From: Leptodactylus fallax
Lineage: Eukaryota; Chordata; Amphibia; Anura; Leptodactylidae
NCBI GenBank assembly: GCA_947044405.1
Contig: CAMRHE010000460.1
Span: forward strand, 62,001 to 126,000
Reading direction: 5' to 3'
Length of the DNA: 64,000 nucleotides
In this document: piece by piece, positions 1 through 12,105 of the stretch
How the letters are laid out: every line of letters begins with the position of its first letter
How positions within the stretch are numbered: the stretch's first letter is position 1
Notes under the pieces: generated by a model
Told to the model about the DNA's origin: nothing
Seen by the model: only the letters and a program-made list of their open reading frames with translations
The model's database searches: none
Position numbers and translations under genes: made by a program

Positions 1-3000
1 GCAGGGGCGCAGGTCTAGGGGACAGCAGGGGCGCAGGTCTAGGGGACAGCAGGAGGGCAGGTCTAGGGGACAGCAGGGGCGCAGGTCTAGGGGACAGCAG
101 GAGGGCAGGTCTAGGGGACAGCAGGGGCGCAGGTCTAGGGGACAGCAGGGGCGCAGGTCTAGGGGACAGCAGGGGCGCAGGTCTAGGGGACAGCAGGAGG
201 GAAGATCTAGGGGACAGCAGGGGCGCAGGTCTAGGGGACAGCAGGGGCGCAGGTCTAGGGGACAGCAGGAGGGCAGGTCTAGGGGACAGCAGGAGGGCAG
301 GTCTAGGGGACAGCAGGGGCGCAGGTCTAGGGGACAGCAGGGGCGCAGGTCTAGGGGACAGCAGGGGCGCAGGTCTAGGGGACAGCAGGAGCGCAGGTCT
401 AGGGGACAGCAGGGGCGCAGGTCTAGGGCACAGCAGGGGCGCAGGTCTAGGGGACAGCAGGGGCGCAGGTCTAGGGCACAGCAGGGGCGCAGGTCTAGGG
501 CACAGCAGGGGCGCAGGTCTAGGGGACAGCAGGGGCGCAGGTCTAGGGGACAGCAGGGGCGCAGGTCTAGGGGACAGCAGGGGCGCAGGTCTAGGGGACA
601 GCAGGGGCACAGGTCTAGGGGACAGCAGGGGCGCAGGTCTAGGGGACAGCAGGGGCGCAGGTCTAGGGGACAGCAGGAGGGCAGGTCTAGGGGACAGCAG
701 GAGGGCAGGTCTAGGGGACAGCAGGGGCGCAGGTCTAGGGGACAGCAGGGGCGCAGGTCTAGGGGACAGCAGGGGCGCAGGTCTAGGGCACAGCAGGGGC
801 GCAGGTCTAGGGGACAGCAGGGGCGCAGGTCTAGGGCACAGCAGGGGCGCAGGTCTAGGGGACAGCAGGAGGGCAGGTCTAGGGGACAGCAGGGGCGCAG
901 GTCTAGGGGACAGCAGGAGGGCAGGTCTAGGGGACAGCAGGGGCGCAGGTCTAGGGGACAGCAGGGGGGCAGGTCTAGGGGACAGCAGGGGGGCAGGTCT
1001 AGGGGACAGCAGGGGCGCAGGTCTAGGGGACAGCAGGGGCGCAGGTCTAGGGGACAGCAGGAGGGAAGATCTAGGGGACAGCAGGGGCGCAGGTCTAGGG
1101 GACAGCAGGGGCGCAGGTCTAGGGGACAGCAGGAGGGCAGGTCTAGGGGACAGCAGGAGGGCAGGTCTAGGGGACAGCAGGGGCGCAGGTCTAGGGGACA
1201 GCAGGAGGGCAGGTCTAGGGGACAGCAGGAGGGCAGGTCTAGGGGACAGCAGGGGCGCAGGTCTAGGGGACAGCAGGAGGGCAGGTCTAGGGGACAGCAG
1301 GGGCGCAGGTCTAGGGGACAGCAGGAGGGCAGGTCTAGGGGACAGAAGGGGCGCAGGTCTAGGGGACAGCAGGGGCGCAGGTCTAGGGCACAGCAGGGGC
1401 GCAGGTCTAGGGGACAGCAGGGGCGCAGGTCTAGGGCACAGCAGGGGCGCAGGTCTAGGGGACAGCAGGGGCGCAGGTCTAGGGGACAGCAGGGGCGCAG
1501 GTCTAGGGGACAGCAGGGGCGCAGGTCTAGGGGACAGCAGGGGCGCAGGTCTAGGGGACAGCAGGAGGGCAGGTCTAGGGGACAGCAGGGGCGCAGGTCT
1601 AGGGGACAGCAGGAGGGCAGGTCTAGGGGACAGCAGGGGACAGCAGGGGCGCAGGTCTAGGGGACAGCAGGGGCGCAGGTCTAGGGGACAGCAGGGGCGC
1701 AGGTCTAGGGGACAGCAGGGGCGCAGGTCTAGGGGACAGCAGGGGGGCAGGTCTAGGGGACAGCAGGGGCGCAGGTCTAGGGGACAGCAGGAGGGCAGGT
1801 CTAGGGGACAGCAGGAGGGCAGGTCTAGGGGACAGCAGGGGCGCAGGTCTAGGGGACAGCAGGGGCGCAGGTCTAGGGGACAGCAGGGGCGCAGGTCTAG
1901 GGGACAGCAGGGGCGCAGGTCTAGGGGACAGCAGGGGCGCAGGTCTAGGGGACAGCAGGGGCGCAGGTCTAGGGGACAGCAGGGGGGCAGGTCGGGGGCA
2001 GGCGCAGGGCAGGTCTAGGGGACAGCAGGGGCGCAGGTCTAGGGGACAGCAGGGGCGCAGGTCTAGGGGACAGCAGGGGCGCAGGTCTAGGGGACAGCAG
2101 GGGCGCAGGTATAGGGGACAGCAGGGGCGCAGGTCTAGGGGACAGCAGGGGCGCAGGTCTAGGGGACAGCAGGAGGGCAGGTCTAGGGGACAGCAGGAGG
2201 GCAGGTCTAGGGGACAGCAGGAGGGCAGGTCTAGGAGACAGCAGGGGTGCAGGTCTAGGGGACAGCAGGAGGGCAGGTCTAGGGCACAGCAGGAGGGCAG
2301 ATCTAGGGGACAGCAGGGGCGCAGGTCTAGGGGACAGCAGGGGCGCAGGTCTAGGGGACAGCAGGGGCGCAGGTCTAGGGGACAGCAGGAGGGCAGGTCT
2401 AGGGGACAGCAGGGGCGCAGGTCTAGGGGACAGCAGGGGCGCAGGTCTAGGGCACAGCAGGAGGGCAGATCTAGGGGACAGCAGGGGCGCAGGTATAGGG
2501 GACAGCAGGGGCGCAGGTCTAGGGGACAGCAGGGGCGCAGGTCTAGGGGACAGCAGGGGCGCAGGTCTAGAGGACAGCAGGGGCGCAAGTCTAGAGGACA
2601 GCAGGGGCGCAGGTCTAGGGGACAGCAGGAGGGCAGGTCTAGGGGACAGCAGGGGCGCAGGTATAGGGGACAGCAGGGGCGCAGATCTAGGGGACAGCAG
2701 GGGCGCAGGTATAGGGGACAGCAGGGGCGCAGGTATAGGGGACAGCAGGGGGGCGGAGGGGACAGCAGGGGCGCAGGTATAGGGGACAGCAGGGGCGCAG
2801 GTCTAGGGGACAGCAGGGGCGCAGGTCTAGGGGACAGCAGGGGCGCAGGTCTAGGGGACAGCAGGGGCGCAGGTCTAGGGGACAGCAGGGGCGCAGGTCT
2901 AGGGGACAGCAGGGGCGCAGGTCTAGGGGACAGCAGGGGCGCAGGTCTAGGGGACAGCAGGAGGGCAGGTCTAGGGGACAGCAGGGGCGCAGGTCTAGGG

Positions 3001-3697
3001 GACAGCAGGAGGGCAGGTCTAGGGGACAGCAGAGGCGCAGGTCTTGGGTACAGCAGGGGCGCAGGTCTAGGGGACAGCAGGGGCGCAGGTATAGGGGACA
3101 GCAGGGGCGCAGGTCTAGGGGACAGCAGGGGCGCAGGTCTAGGGGACAGCAGGGGCGCAGGTCTAGGGGACAGCAGGGGCGCAGGTCTAGGGGACAGCAG
3201 GGGCGCAGGTATAGGAGACAGCAGGGGCGCAGGTCTAGGGGACAGCAGGGGCGCAGGTATAGGGGACAGCAGGGGCGCAGGTATAGGGGACAGCAGGGGC
3301 GCAGATCTAGGGGACAGCAGGGGCGCAGGTCTAGGGCACAGCAGGAGGGCAGATCTAGGGGACAGCAGGGGCGCAGGTATAGGGGACAGCAGGGGCGCAG
3401 GTATAGGGGACAGCAGGGGCGCTGGTATAGGGGACAGCAGGGGCGCAGGTCTAGGGGACAGCAGGGGCGCAGGTCTAGGGGACAGCAGGGGCGCAGGTCT
3501 AGGGGACAGCAGGGGCGCAGGTCTAGGGGACAGCAGGGGCGCTGGTATAGGGGACAGCAGGGGCGCAGGTCTAGGGGACAGCAGGGGCGCAAGTCTAGGG
3601 CACAGCAGGAGGGCAGATCTAGGGGACAGCAGAGGCGCAGGTCTAGGGGACAGCAGGGGCGCAGGTCTAGGGGACAGCAGGGGCGCAGGTCTAGGGG
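1..3697. repeat. 24-bp G-rich minisatellite, about 154 units
   Basis: Consecutive 24-bp units of the form gcaggggcgcag/gtctaggggaca fill the sequence from base 1. Common variants carry 'gagggc' instead of 'gggcgc', 'gggcaca' instead of 'ggggaca', and 'gtatag' instead of 'gtctag'. The left edge is cut by the window, so the true array is longer. Because 24 is a multiple of 3 and the C-rich strand lacks stops, long artificial reading frames with 8-residue repeats (SPRPAPLL or CPLDLRPC) run through it; I do not treat these as genes. Small irregular units occur near 1637-1645, 1990-2010 and 2750-2765. The plus strand is strongly G-rich with G3-G4 runs in nearly every unit. Confidence 0.97.
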
Positions 3698-4611
3698 ACA
3701 CCGTTGGGATCTCCACAACACTAGGACTAGATATATTTGCAGGATTTTCTCTCAGATTACCACTCGCTATGTCTACTCGGATGAACATTAACATTTACTT
3801 GAAATATATGTTTTAATAAAGACTCGAGGCAGGAAATGAATTTTTCCCTTATAAATCAATGTATTTGTTTGCAGCAATTTCTTAATGGAAATGGCTGTTC
3901 TGGGAATTCTAAGACTCTGCTAAGACAATGGCGGATTGCAATTACAGAAGACATGCAGAGAACATTCATTGTCTGATGGTCTGATAGGAAAAAGACAATA
4001 CAGGAACATATTCAATTACAATGACATGGACGGCCGGCTCTGAGCCTGCCACATCATAGCAATGACACCAGGATTGGCACTGGAAGGCCACGTCATGTGC
4101 ATATAAACCAGTGACGCACACAGCACAACACAATGAAAATATTATAGTACTACAGGTCTTCAATTTGTGCAAATCCATGGCTGCCGATGTCATGAGGAAA
4201 GGTCATCAATATACTTGTCTTGGAAAACCTCTTTAGTGTTGTTCAGTCCTGTACGTGGCCTTAGGGCTCAGGTATGTGCATATGTTTTCAGCACTTATGG
4301 TCAAGATATAGTTAAATAGAAACCTGACTTAAAGGGGACTTCTCACGTCAGCCCTTCATGGGTGGGTTGGGAACAGCCAGGTCCAATGGCTGCCTGAGGT
4401 GGTTGGGATTACGGAAACAGAATAGTTATAGAAACAGAGTATCTGCGTGTGCCACCATGTATCCGGAACTCACATTCACTTCTATGGGAGTTACTGGAAC
4501 CCTGTAGGCCGGAAACATGTTCAGCCACATATTCCCATCTCAGCCAGGCATGGAAATATCCCTGTTACGGAGACCAGACCAGAACCTTGGAGTGATGAGT
4601 ATTTCTGCTAT
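3698..4611. other. Unique intergenic sequence, no gene seen
   Basis: The minisatellite ends at the change to 'caccgttgggatctcc'. The following sequence is moderately AT-rich, with only short frames and no recognisable protein or RNA. The part from about 4330 may be a degenerate foldback element, since it opens with 'aaaggggacttctcac' like other MITEs here, but I could not define both ends. Confidence 0.5.
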
Positions 4612-4612
4612 T

Positions 4613-4775
4613 AAAGGGGTTTGGAAAACATGCCTGCTTTCCTCTTAAGAAGTGAGATGACATCCTTATGGGACTGAATGGGACTGAGCAGCAGAATGGC
4701 CATGTGACCAACTGACATGATGTCACTTCCTGAGAAGAAGGCAGCCATGTCCTCTAATCCTGGATAACCCCTTTT
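4613..4775. mobile_element. Short foldback MITE
   Basis: The left end 'aaaggggtttggaaaacatg' is mirrored by the right end 'ggataacccctttt' on the other strand, giving imperfect terminal inverted repeats around about 160 bp of non-coding sequence. This resembles the 'aaaggggtt...aacccctttt' foldback elements found repeatedly in the window (for example 20101-20458). It has no coding capacity, so any mobility would depend on a transposase elsewhere. The superfamily is not assigned. Confidence 0.5.
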
Positions 4776-6104
4776 TCTTTATCTCAGTGATCCCCTGACG
4801 CTCCTGTTGTGACACAGTCCAGATCCATCACCAGTCTCTGGCTCCAGGTCTCTTGTGAAATACAGGAAAGGCCACCATTACAGTCACTATTAGCTGAGTG
4901 GTCTGTTCCTATGTATTGAGAAGGACCAGGAGAGTAGAGACCCTCAGGGGACCGAGACAGTGTCGTAACAGGAGCCAAAGCGGAGGAATGACTTCATTAA
5001 AAAATGTTATCATTTGCAGCTTGTTTAATAAAAAATATTATCACCCATACTATCCCTTTAAGGGAATAGTCGCACAACGCCAACTGTGTCTGTAGCAATC
5101 ACTAGCTCCTTATAGTATATATATACAGTATATAGCTCCTTGTATATAGTGTACATGGAGAGCAGACACGCTTCACAGACTCTTCTGACAGTTATCGGCT
5201 CTTCGGCAGCTTATCAACTCTCATGTCACCGAAATCCGGCTCTTTCCCTGCTTGTTATAGCAGAACAATATACAAAGTCTATAAAGGTGTCCTATTAGAA
5301 CAGGAGCAAGAATACAACGCAGATGTCACAGCGCACAGCGCACATGGACTGCAAACTCAGAGGGCCTATAATAGGGCAAGTCAGATAGCGAAAGGGGCCC
5401 CAGAGGTGTCTTACTCATGGCAGGCAGGGCTCGCATTTACATTAAACCTCAGGCCCCCAAGGACTGATCTTCACAACTGCTGCACCAGGATATTTACTCA
5501 CATTACTCACATCCGGATAAATTGCTTGCGTAGACACGGAGACGCACATTGCTCATTGCTTTCCAGGTACAGATGTAATACATACAGAAGGCAGATATAG
5601 ATGTGTTAATAAATAAACCATCTGCCCTGCAGATCTGCCCCGGCTCCTGAGGAGCGGATTCTAATATACAGTATATTAATGTCACTAATAAGATGCTGAG
5701 AAGCAGTGACTATGGATGTCCACTAGGGGACGCTACTTATGGATAATGCGTATCTTTCATTTACTTTATTCCATGTTGACTGTTGCTTTTGCTCTATATG
5801 TGACTACACATTAGCTGCTTTGTGTAATAAGAGTTATATAGTCTGATATCTACCTGTTCTACATCAGCGGATTAGTCTGAAACATTGTCCATCCCCCATG
5901 CTTTACACTGCAACTCCTGTCAGACACAGACACTTCTCTAAATGGATAATGAAAGTGCCAATTAGTGACCGAGTCAGAGTTGCAATCCCAGACCCAACGT
6001 ACAGAGCTGTGCCCAATGGGTAAAAGAGGGGACGCTGCAACTACCAGAGTGCTATGAGCTACCCTATAGCCAGGCCATCAATATTAATGTCCAGGAAAAA
6101 CCCT
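4776..6104. other. Unique sequence, no gene seen
   Basis: No convincing reading frame or RNA. It contains a short TA-rich stretch around 5115-5150 (tatatatacagtatatag). A 125-codon open frame at 5223-5600 matches nothing I know and lacks supporting signals. Confidence 0.45.
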
Positions 6105-6290
6105 TTAAGGCCGAGGCCCCACGTGGTGTAAACACTGCGTTTCACCCGCAGCGTTTTGCAGTGACAGCAAAGTGAATCCCATGCCCACTTCTCGGTAAAA
6201 TACACGTGCGGACATGCAGAAATTTCCAAAACTGTCACGGTTTTGGAAATCGCAGCATGTCAATTATATCTACGGAAACGCTGGCGGATT
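6105..6290. mobile_element. MITE fragment, 'cgcagcgttttgcagtgaca' family
   Basis: The segment starts with 'aaggccgaggccccacgtgg' and contains 'gcagcgttttgcagtgacag', 'aaatacacgtgcggacatg' and 'tcaattatatctacggaaac'. These same blocks recur at 36780-37080 and 38889-39150, so this is an interspersed non-coding repeat. Here the right half is missing and is replaced by a local tandem repeat. Confidence 0.6.
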
Positions 6291-6490
6291 ATCACACTTG
6301 GTGACAGCGCAGATCAGATGATGGATGTCATTGGGATTATCACACCCGGTGACAGCGCCGATCAGATGAAGGGACCCACGTATGTCATTGGGATTATCAC
6401 ACCTGGTGACAGCGCCGATCAGATGACGTATGTCATTGGGATTATCACACCTGGTGACAGCGCCGATCAGATGATGCATGTCATTGGGCT
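6290..6490. repeat. Local tandem repeat, about 48-57 bp x 4
   Basis: Four copies of a unit containing 'gattatcacac', 'ggtgacagcgc', 'gatcagatga' and 'tgtcattggg' follow one another. One copy is lengthened by an insertion ('agggacccacg'). It begins exactly where a MITE copy breaks off, so the unit may derive from the neighbouring element. Open frames on both strands here are by-products of the repetition. Confidence 0.8.
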
Positions 6491-6504
6491 TTTCAGATCT
6501 GGCC

Positions 6505-6645
6505 CAAGTTGCAGAAAAGCTTCTTTATTTATTACAGATTTTGTTGTGTTTTTTTGAGCTGAAGCAAGGAGTGGTTTGAGCAGAAGGGAGAAAACCGCAG
6601 TAAAATCTGCAACTAAAAAAGCGGGATTTCTGCAATGTGACAAGT
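6505..6645. mobile_element. Foldback MITE copy, 'gcagattttgttgcg' family (degenerate)
   Basis: Left arm 'acagattttgttgtg...ttttttgagctgaagcaagg' and right arm 'gcagtaaaatctgcaact' are inverted copies. The same palindromic element is much clearer at 35720-35938, 36414-36624 and 38683-38890. Non-coding. Confidence 0.6.
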
Positions 6646-7799
6646 TTTTCAAGGCTGTACATATAATACAAAGGAAAGGGGACCAAATCTGGTTGCATCT
6701 TAATATTTTTTCATGGATAGTATGAACAGGCTTAACAAGGACTTTTATAAGGAAAAAGAAAAACAGCCCAGGGGTCACAAGTCTCTGCAAGGAATGGAGC
6801 AAGAGGGGCTTCATTTGCTTTTACTGCGGGGCCCATTTTTCTCTGCGTTGACCCCTGATCTTGTTGTAAATTGGTTTGTGACAATGAGGGGTCTACTGGC
6901 AGCGAGATAAGACTCCAGGCAAATAAGGCAAGTCTAGTACAAGCCTGACAGGACTCGGATATGGCTTCAATATGTGAAAAGAAACTGAGCTTTGATTTCT
7001 ATCCACTCCGGAGACTGTCGGCAGAACACAAATCCATAATTCTTCTCCATTAAGAATCACTTTTCTCAGACCTGCTGGATAATATTTTGAAAAGGAGAAG
7101 ACGATCTGTTACCATGACGACACTATCATTGTGTGACGGTTTAATAATTGTTCCATCGTGTGTACTGAGATTATAATGAGGCATTATATAAGTGCACCTC
7201 TCAGCATCTCCATCTACCATACTTTAGCCATTAAGAGCTGAACTTCTAACTTACTTTTTGCTTTTTAATGTAAAGCTCTGTTCACATTTCCAGCAAGCTT
7301 CAGGTTATGACTGATCTGTTTTGAACTGATCAATCACATTTTAACATTATGTCTACTTTGAACTGAGTAAAAAGATATAGATGGAGTAACAAAAATGACA
7401 ACCACTACAGTATGCAAGTGGAAGAAGAGCCGGCTCGTACGCCCATACACCCGTCTTGGAGTTGTGACTCTCATTTAAGAACATGAAACCTCTCATAGAC
7501 CTTCAGTATTGACCAGCAAGGGCCAGGATGTTGGCCAATACTGGTCAAGGTCCAACCCACAAAGAAGATTAGGAACATTGAACAAGGCCACTGTTTCAAG
7601 GTTCTTGCCTCATATACGTACAGTGCAGGTTACTGGCTGCAGGACGTGACATTGATGTTGCTCCTGCGGGGGCGCTGGTTGTCATTGAGGAGATCCATCT
7701 GGTGTATGGAGTCTTGCAGACAATGCTTCATGGGAAAACATATGCAAACTAACTCTACTCCAAAAGAAAACTCTCTATTGAACGTAAAGGAACGAAAGT
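6646..7799. other. Unique sequence, no gene seen
   Basis: Short open frames only (for example 6713-6910 and 7646-7894), none with recognisable similarity. No RNA gene or clear repeat structure seen. Confidence 0.45.
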
Positions 7800-7988
7800 T
7801 AATGGGGCAGATTTATGAAGACTGGCATATTCAATGCCATTCTTCAGGTCCTCTGCATCAGTGGACGGTTCATGCGCACATCTCCTCTTCATAACTCAGA
7901 CACGCCCTCTGCAAGGCCATGAGTCTACACACCATAATCTATGCCATCTTGTAGCTGGTATAGATTCAGGCATCATTTACGACTGAAA
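7800..7988. mobile_element. MITE left-end fragment ('ggggcagatttat' family)
   Basis: The sequence 'aatggggcagatttatgaag' resembles the terminus of the element at 40665-40912, whose ends read 'gggggatttatcaa' and 'ttaataaatctgccc'. The expected right end is absent and a 38-bp minisatellite follows directly, so the array may have expanded inside this element. Assignment rests on the end motif and general resemblance only. Confidence 0.4.
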
Positions 7989-10303
7989 TCTAGGTGTAGA
8001 GGATGTCCCCTTGTCACTGTCACCGGCCTAGGTGTAGAGTAGAGGACGTCCCCTTGTCACTGTCACTGATCTAGGTGTAGAGGACGTCCCCTTGTCACTG
8101 TCACCGGCCTAGGTGTAGAGTAGAGGACGTCCCCTTGTCACTGTCACTGATCTAGGTGTAGAGGACGTCCCCTTGTCACTGTCACTGGTCTAGGTGTAGA
8201 GGATGTCCCCTTGTCACTGTCACTGGTCTAGGTGTAGAGGATGTCCCCTTGTCACTGTCACTGATCTAGGTGTAGAGGACGTCCCCTTGTCACTGTCACC
8301 GGCCTAGGTGTAGAGTAGAGGACGTCCCCTTGTCACTGTCACTGATCTAGGTGTAGAGGACGTCCCCTTGTCACTGTCACTGGTCTAGGTGTAGAGGATG
8401 TCCCCTTGTCACTGTCACTGGTCTAGGTGTAGAGGACGTCCCCTTGTCACTGTCACTGATCTAGGTGTAGAGGACGTCCCCTTGTCACTGTCACCGGTCT
8501 AGGTGTAGAGGTCGTCCCCTTGTCACTGTCACTGATCTAGGTGTAGAGGACGTCTCTTTGTCACTGTCACCGGCCTAGGTGTAGAGAACGTCTCCTTGTC
8601 ACTGTCACCGGTCTAGGTGTAGAGGACGTCTCCTTGTCACTGTCACCGGTCTAGGTGTAGAGAACGTCCCCTTGTCACTGTCACCAGCCTAGGTGTAGAG
8701 GATGTCCCCTTGTCACTGTCACCGGTCTAGGTGTAGAAGACGTCCTCTTGTCACTGTCACTGGTCTAGGTGTAGAGGATGTCCCCTTGTCACTGGTCTAG
8801 GTGTAGAGGACGTCCCCTTGTCTCTGTCACTGGTCTAGGTGTAGAGGACGTCCCCTTGTCACTGTCAATGGTCTAGGTGTAGAGGACGTCTCCTTGTCTC
8901 TGTCACTGGTCTAGGTGTAGAGGACATCCCCTTGTCACCGGTCTAGGTGTAGAGGACGTCCCCTTGTCACTGTCACTGGTCTAGGTGTAGAGGACATCCC
9001 CTTGTCACCGGTCTAGGTGTAGAGGACGTCCCCTTGTCACTGTCACAGGTGTAGAGGACGTCCCCTTGTCACCGGTCTAGGTGTAGAGGACGTCCCCTTG
9101 TCACCGGTCTAGGTGTAGAGGACGTCCCCTTGTCTCTGTCACTGGCCTAGGTGTAGAGGATGTCCCCTTGTCACTGTCACCAACCTAGGTGTAGAGGACG
9201 TCCCCTTGTCACTGTCACTGGTCTAGGTGTAGAGGACATCCCCTTGTCACCGGTCTAGGTGTAGAGGACGTCCCCTTGTCACTGTCACTGGTCTAGGTGT
9301 AGAGGACGTCCCCTTGTCACTGGTCTAGGTGTAGAGGACGTCCCCTTGTCACTGGTCTAGGTGTAGAGGACGTCCCCTTGTCACTGGTCTAGGTGTAGAG
9401 GACGTCCCCTTGTCACTGGTCTAGGTGTAGAGGACGTCCCCTTGTCACTGTCACTGGTCTAGGTGTAGAGGACGTCCCCTTGTCACTGGTCTAGGTGTAG
9501 AGGACGTCCCCTTGTCACTGTCACTGGTCTAGGTGTAGAAGACGTCCCCTTGTTACTAGTCTAGGTGTAGAGGACGTCCCCTTGTCACTGGTCTAGGTGT
9601 AGAGGACGTCCCCTTGTCACTGGTCTAGGTGTAGAGGACGTCCCCTTGTCACTGGTCTAGGTGTAGAGGACGTCCCCTTGTCATTGTCACTGGTCTAGGT
9701 GTAGAGGACGTCCCCTTGTCACTGTCACCGGTCTAGGTGTAGAGGTCGTCCCCTTGTCACTGTCACCAATCTAGGTGTAGAGGACGTCCCCTTGTCACTG
9801 TCACTGATCTAGGTGTAGAGGACTTCCCCTTGTCACTGTCACCAGCCTAGGTGTAGAGAACGTCCCCTTGTCACTGTCACTGGTCTAGGTGTAGAGGACG
9901 TCCCCTTGTCACTGTCACTGGTCTAGGTGTAGAGGACATCTCCTTGTCACTGTCACCAGTCTAGGTGTAGAGGACGTCCCCTTGTCACTGTCACCAGTCT
10001 AGGTGTAGAGGACGTCCCCTTGTCACTGTCACTGGTCTAGGTGTAGAGGACGTCTCCTTGTCACTGTCACCGGTCTAGGTGTAGAGGACGTCCCCTTGTC
10101 ACTGTCACTGGTCTAGGTGTAGAGGATGTCCCCTTGTCACTGTCACTGGTCTAGGTGTAGAGGATGTCCCCTTGTCACTGTCACTGGTCTAGGTGTAGAG
10201 GATGTCCCCTTGTCACTGTCACTGGTCTAGGTGTAGAGGATGTCCCCTTGTCACTGTCACTGGTCTAGGTGTAGAGGATGTCCCCTTGTCACTGTCACCG
10301 GTC
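7989..10303. repeat. 38/32-bp minisatellite, about 65 units
   Basis: The units read 'gtctaggtgtagaggacgtc' followed by 'cccttgtcactgtcactg'. The main length class is 38 bp. A 32-bp class lacks one 'tgtcac' hexamer, and a few units have a 'agtag' duplication giving 'gtgtagagtagagg'. The long form dominates both flanks (8000-8770 and 9690-10303), while the short form clusters in the middle (about 8780-9680, with a near-pure run at 9300-9430). Frequent variants are gacgtc/gatgtc/gacatc and ggtcta/ggccta/gatcta. No coding potential. Confidence 0.97.
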
Positions 10304-10460
10304 TATGAGTAAAAAGATCATTAGAAAGTTCTTTGTTCTGTCCCTTCATGTATTTGTACATTGTTATTAGGTCTCCCCATAGACGTCTTTTTTTCTAAAC
10401 TGAATGACCCCCTGTCTGTTAATGTGTGTCTGTCCTCCAATCCATCCATTCCCATAATTA
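10304..10460. other. Degenerate interspersed-repeat-like sequence
   Basis: 'aaaaagatcattagaaagtt' through 'aggtctccccatagacgtc' reads like an old dispersed repeat, but I cannot name the family. No open frame of note. Confidence 0.25.
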
Positions 10461-10690
10461 TAGAATTATTAATATTATATAATTAGATGTATAGTTTGTT
10501 ACATATTTACTATCATAGGGATCAATCACTGGATTATTAATGATACTATATAGAATTATTAATATTATATAATTAGATGTATAGTTTGTTACGTATTTAC
10601 TATCATAGGGATCAATCACTGGTTATTAATGATATTATATAGAATTATTAATATTATATAATTAGATGTATAGTTTGTTACATATTTACT
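10461..10690. repeat. AT-rich 90-bp tandem repeat, about 2.6 copies
   Basis: 'tagaattattaatattatat' recurs at 10461, 10551 and 10640, giving periods of 90 and 89 bp. Each copy continues with 'aattagatgtatagtttgtt' and, in the first two, 'ggatcaatcactgg'. The third copy diverges after 'catatttact'. Confidence 0.9.
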
Positions 10691-11874
10691 TTTGTAGGAA
10701 TTTAATCATTGGCTTTTTAGTAAATAGAGAATATTCATTGTTTCTGACGGACTGTGGCTGTGTCAGCCTTTGGTAAAATAGTTGGAGTCCTTCTGTGGAA
10801 AAATTGAGGCGTCAGAGTGGGTGGTTTGATGTAACCACATAAAGAGGTTGTGTAGTTGTGAGCGAGACCCCTTCATATAAGTGACTCTATTTACAGAATC
10901 CACCATTCTGGTCACAGAGAAGTCTCCATTAAACTTTTACAAGGACTCTATCAGTAACATCGATGTTCATTCCCCAAGGATACATGCCATTTTTATCTTT
11001 AGTTATCTACCAGACTGATCCATGTTTACAGCGCCTCTTGTCCATTCAGCATTTTCTACTTATTTCATTATTGTACGTTGATTTTACAATGCCCCGGGGA
11101 TAATACTGCTCCGCTAACGTCTCAAAATCAATCTCCACGGGACGTCGTAAACAGAATTATCATTTCCGCAGGCGAGATAAGTTGAGAACATTTGGGAGAA
11201 GCCAAGGATGAAAGCATTTTGTGTCATCATTTAGAATAGTCTGTCTTGTGGATACCTATGATAATGTATGACAAGACAATCTATAGGGTGTGGGTGTAAT
11301 GGGCGGCTTTTCAGGCCGCATCCTATTCACCGGAAGTTTATAAAAATAAAAGGATTTAGTGGAAATGAAACGTCTTAATAACAAAACCTGTCACATCTAA
11401 GTCACTACAACCTGGAGACATAAAAGCTGCGATCCACAATCAACTTTAGAAATTGTATATAATAAATTCAATACGCTGATATGTAAGAATTTCCTGGTAT
11501 TCAGGATTACACAATTTGCATACAAAATGAACGAACAGCAGGAACACTGAATGACGTGTGAAAGAATCCCATTACAAGGGCTGTAATCCTATAGCTGTAG
11601 TAAAGTCACGTTCACATTGTAACCGACCGTCTAAACATTCCCATTATAACTCAGCCTCTATTATACCGAGAATACTATACTCGTCAAAGAAAGAACATGT
11701 CAAATAAAAAGAAACCCACAAGAAGATGTGAACGGCAATACCTGCTATATACTGTATGTGTGGGGGGCGCTAGAGGAGGCAACAATCAAAAATAGTGCTT
11801 GGACAAGTTGTCCCATCCCCGCCCCCATATGGAGGATAAAGCGATGGAGCTCAGACCTGTCCATACTAGATGTT
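10691..11874. other. Unique sequence, no gene seen
   Basis: No long open frames, RNA genes or obvious repeats. The stretch 11090-11240 is non-repetitive and mixed in composition and could be tested for conservation. Confidence 0.45.
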
Positions 11875-12105
11875 TAAGACTAAAGCCACACGTGGCGGTC
11901 CACTGTTATCCACGGATATCCTGCAGAGGGCAACACCCCGCTGTTTTCACTGCATTTTTAACCCCTGCGAATAGAATGCAATGTAAAGGCTGAAAACTGC
12001 TGCGGCATCTGCAGCAATACGTGACATGCTGGGGGTTCTGCACTACGTAGATGGCATTTGATGCAATCCCATCCACTTCACAGTCTCGCAACATGTGGCC
12101 CTGAT
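11875..12105. mobile_element. Probable non-coding MITE
   Basis: 'taaagccacacgtggcggtc' at the left and 'cgcaacatgtggccctgatg' at the right resemble the ends of the 'gaggccccacgtgg' elements at 6105 and 38889, and the interior has the 'tgcattttt...aatgcaatg' pattern typical of them. The ends are imperfect, so the boundaries are approximate. Confidence 0.4.

Noticed and set aside
1..3697. Telomere-like CTAGGG motifs
   Set aside because: The motif is one part of a 24-bp unit and does not form the TTAGGG hexamer series of vertebrate telomeres.
1623..3794. A 723-codon open frame (and a 344-codon partner) on the minus strand with 8-residue repeats
   Set aside because: It is a by-product of a 24-bp repeat (multiple of three) without stops on that strand. 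More than one frame is open at once, and the start lies outside the array by chance.
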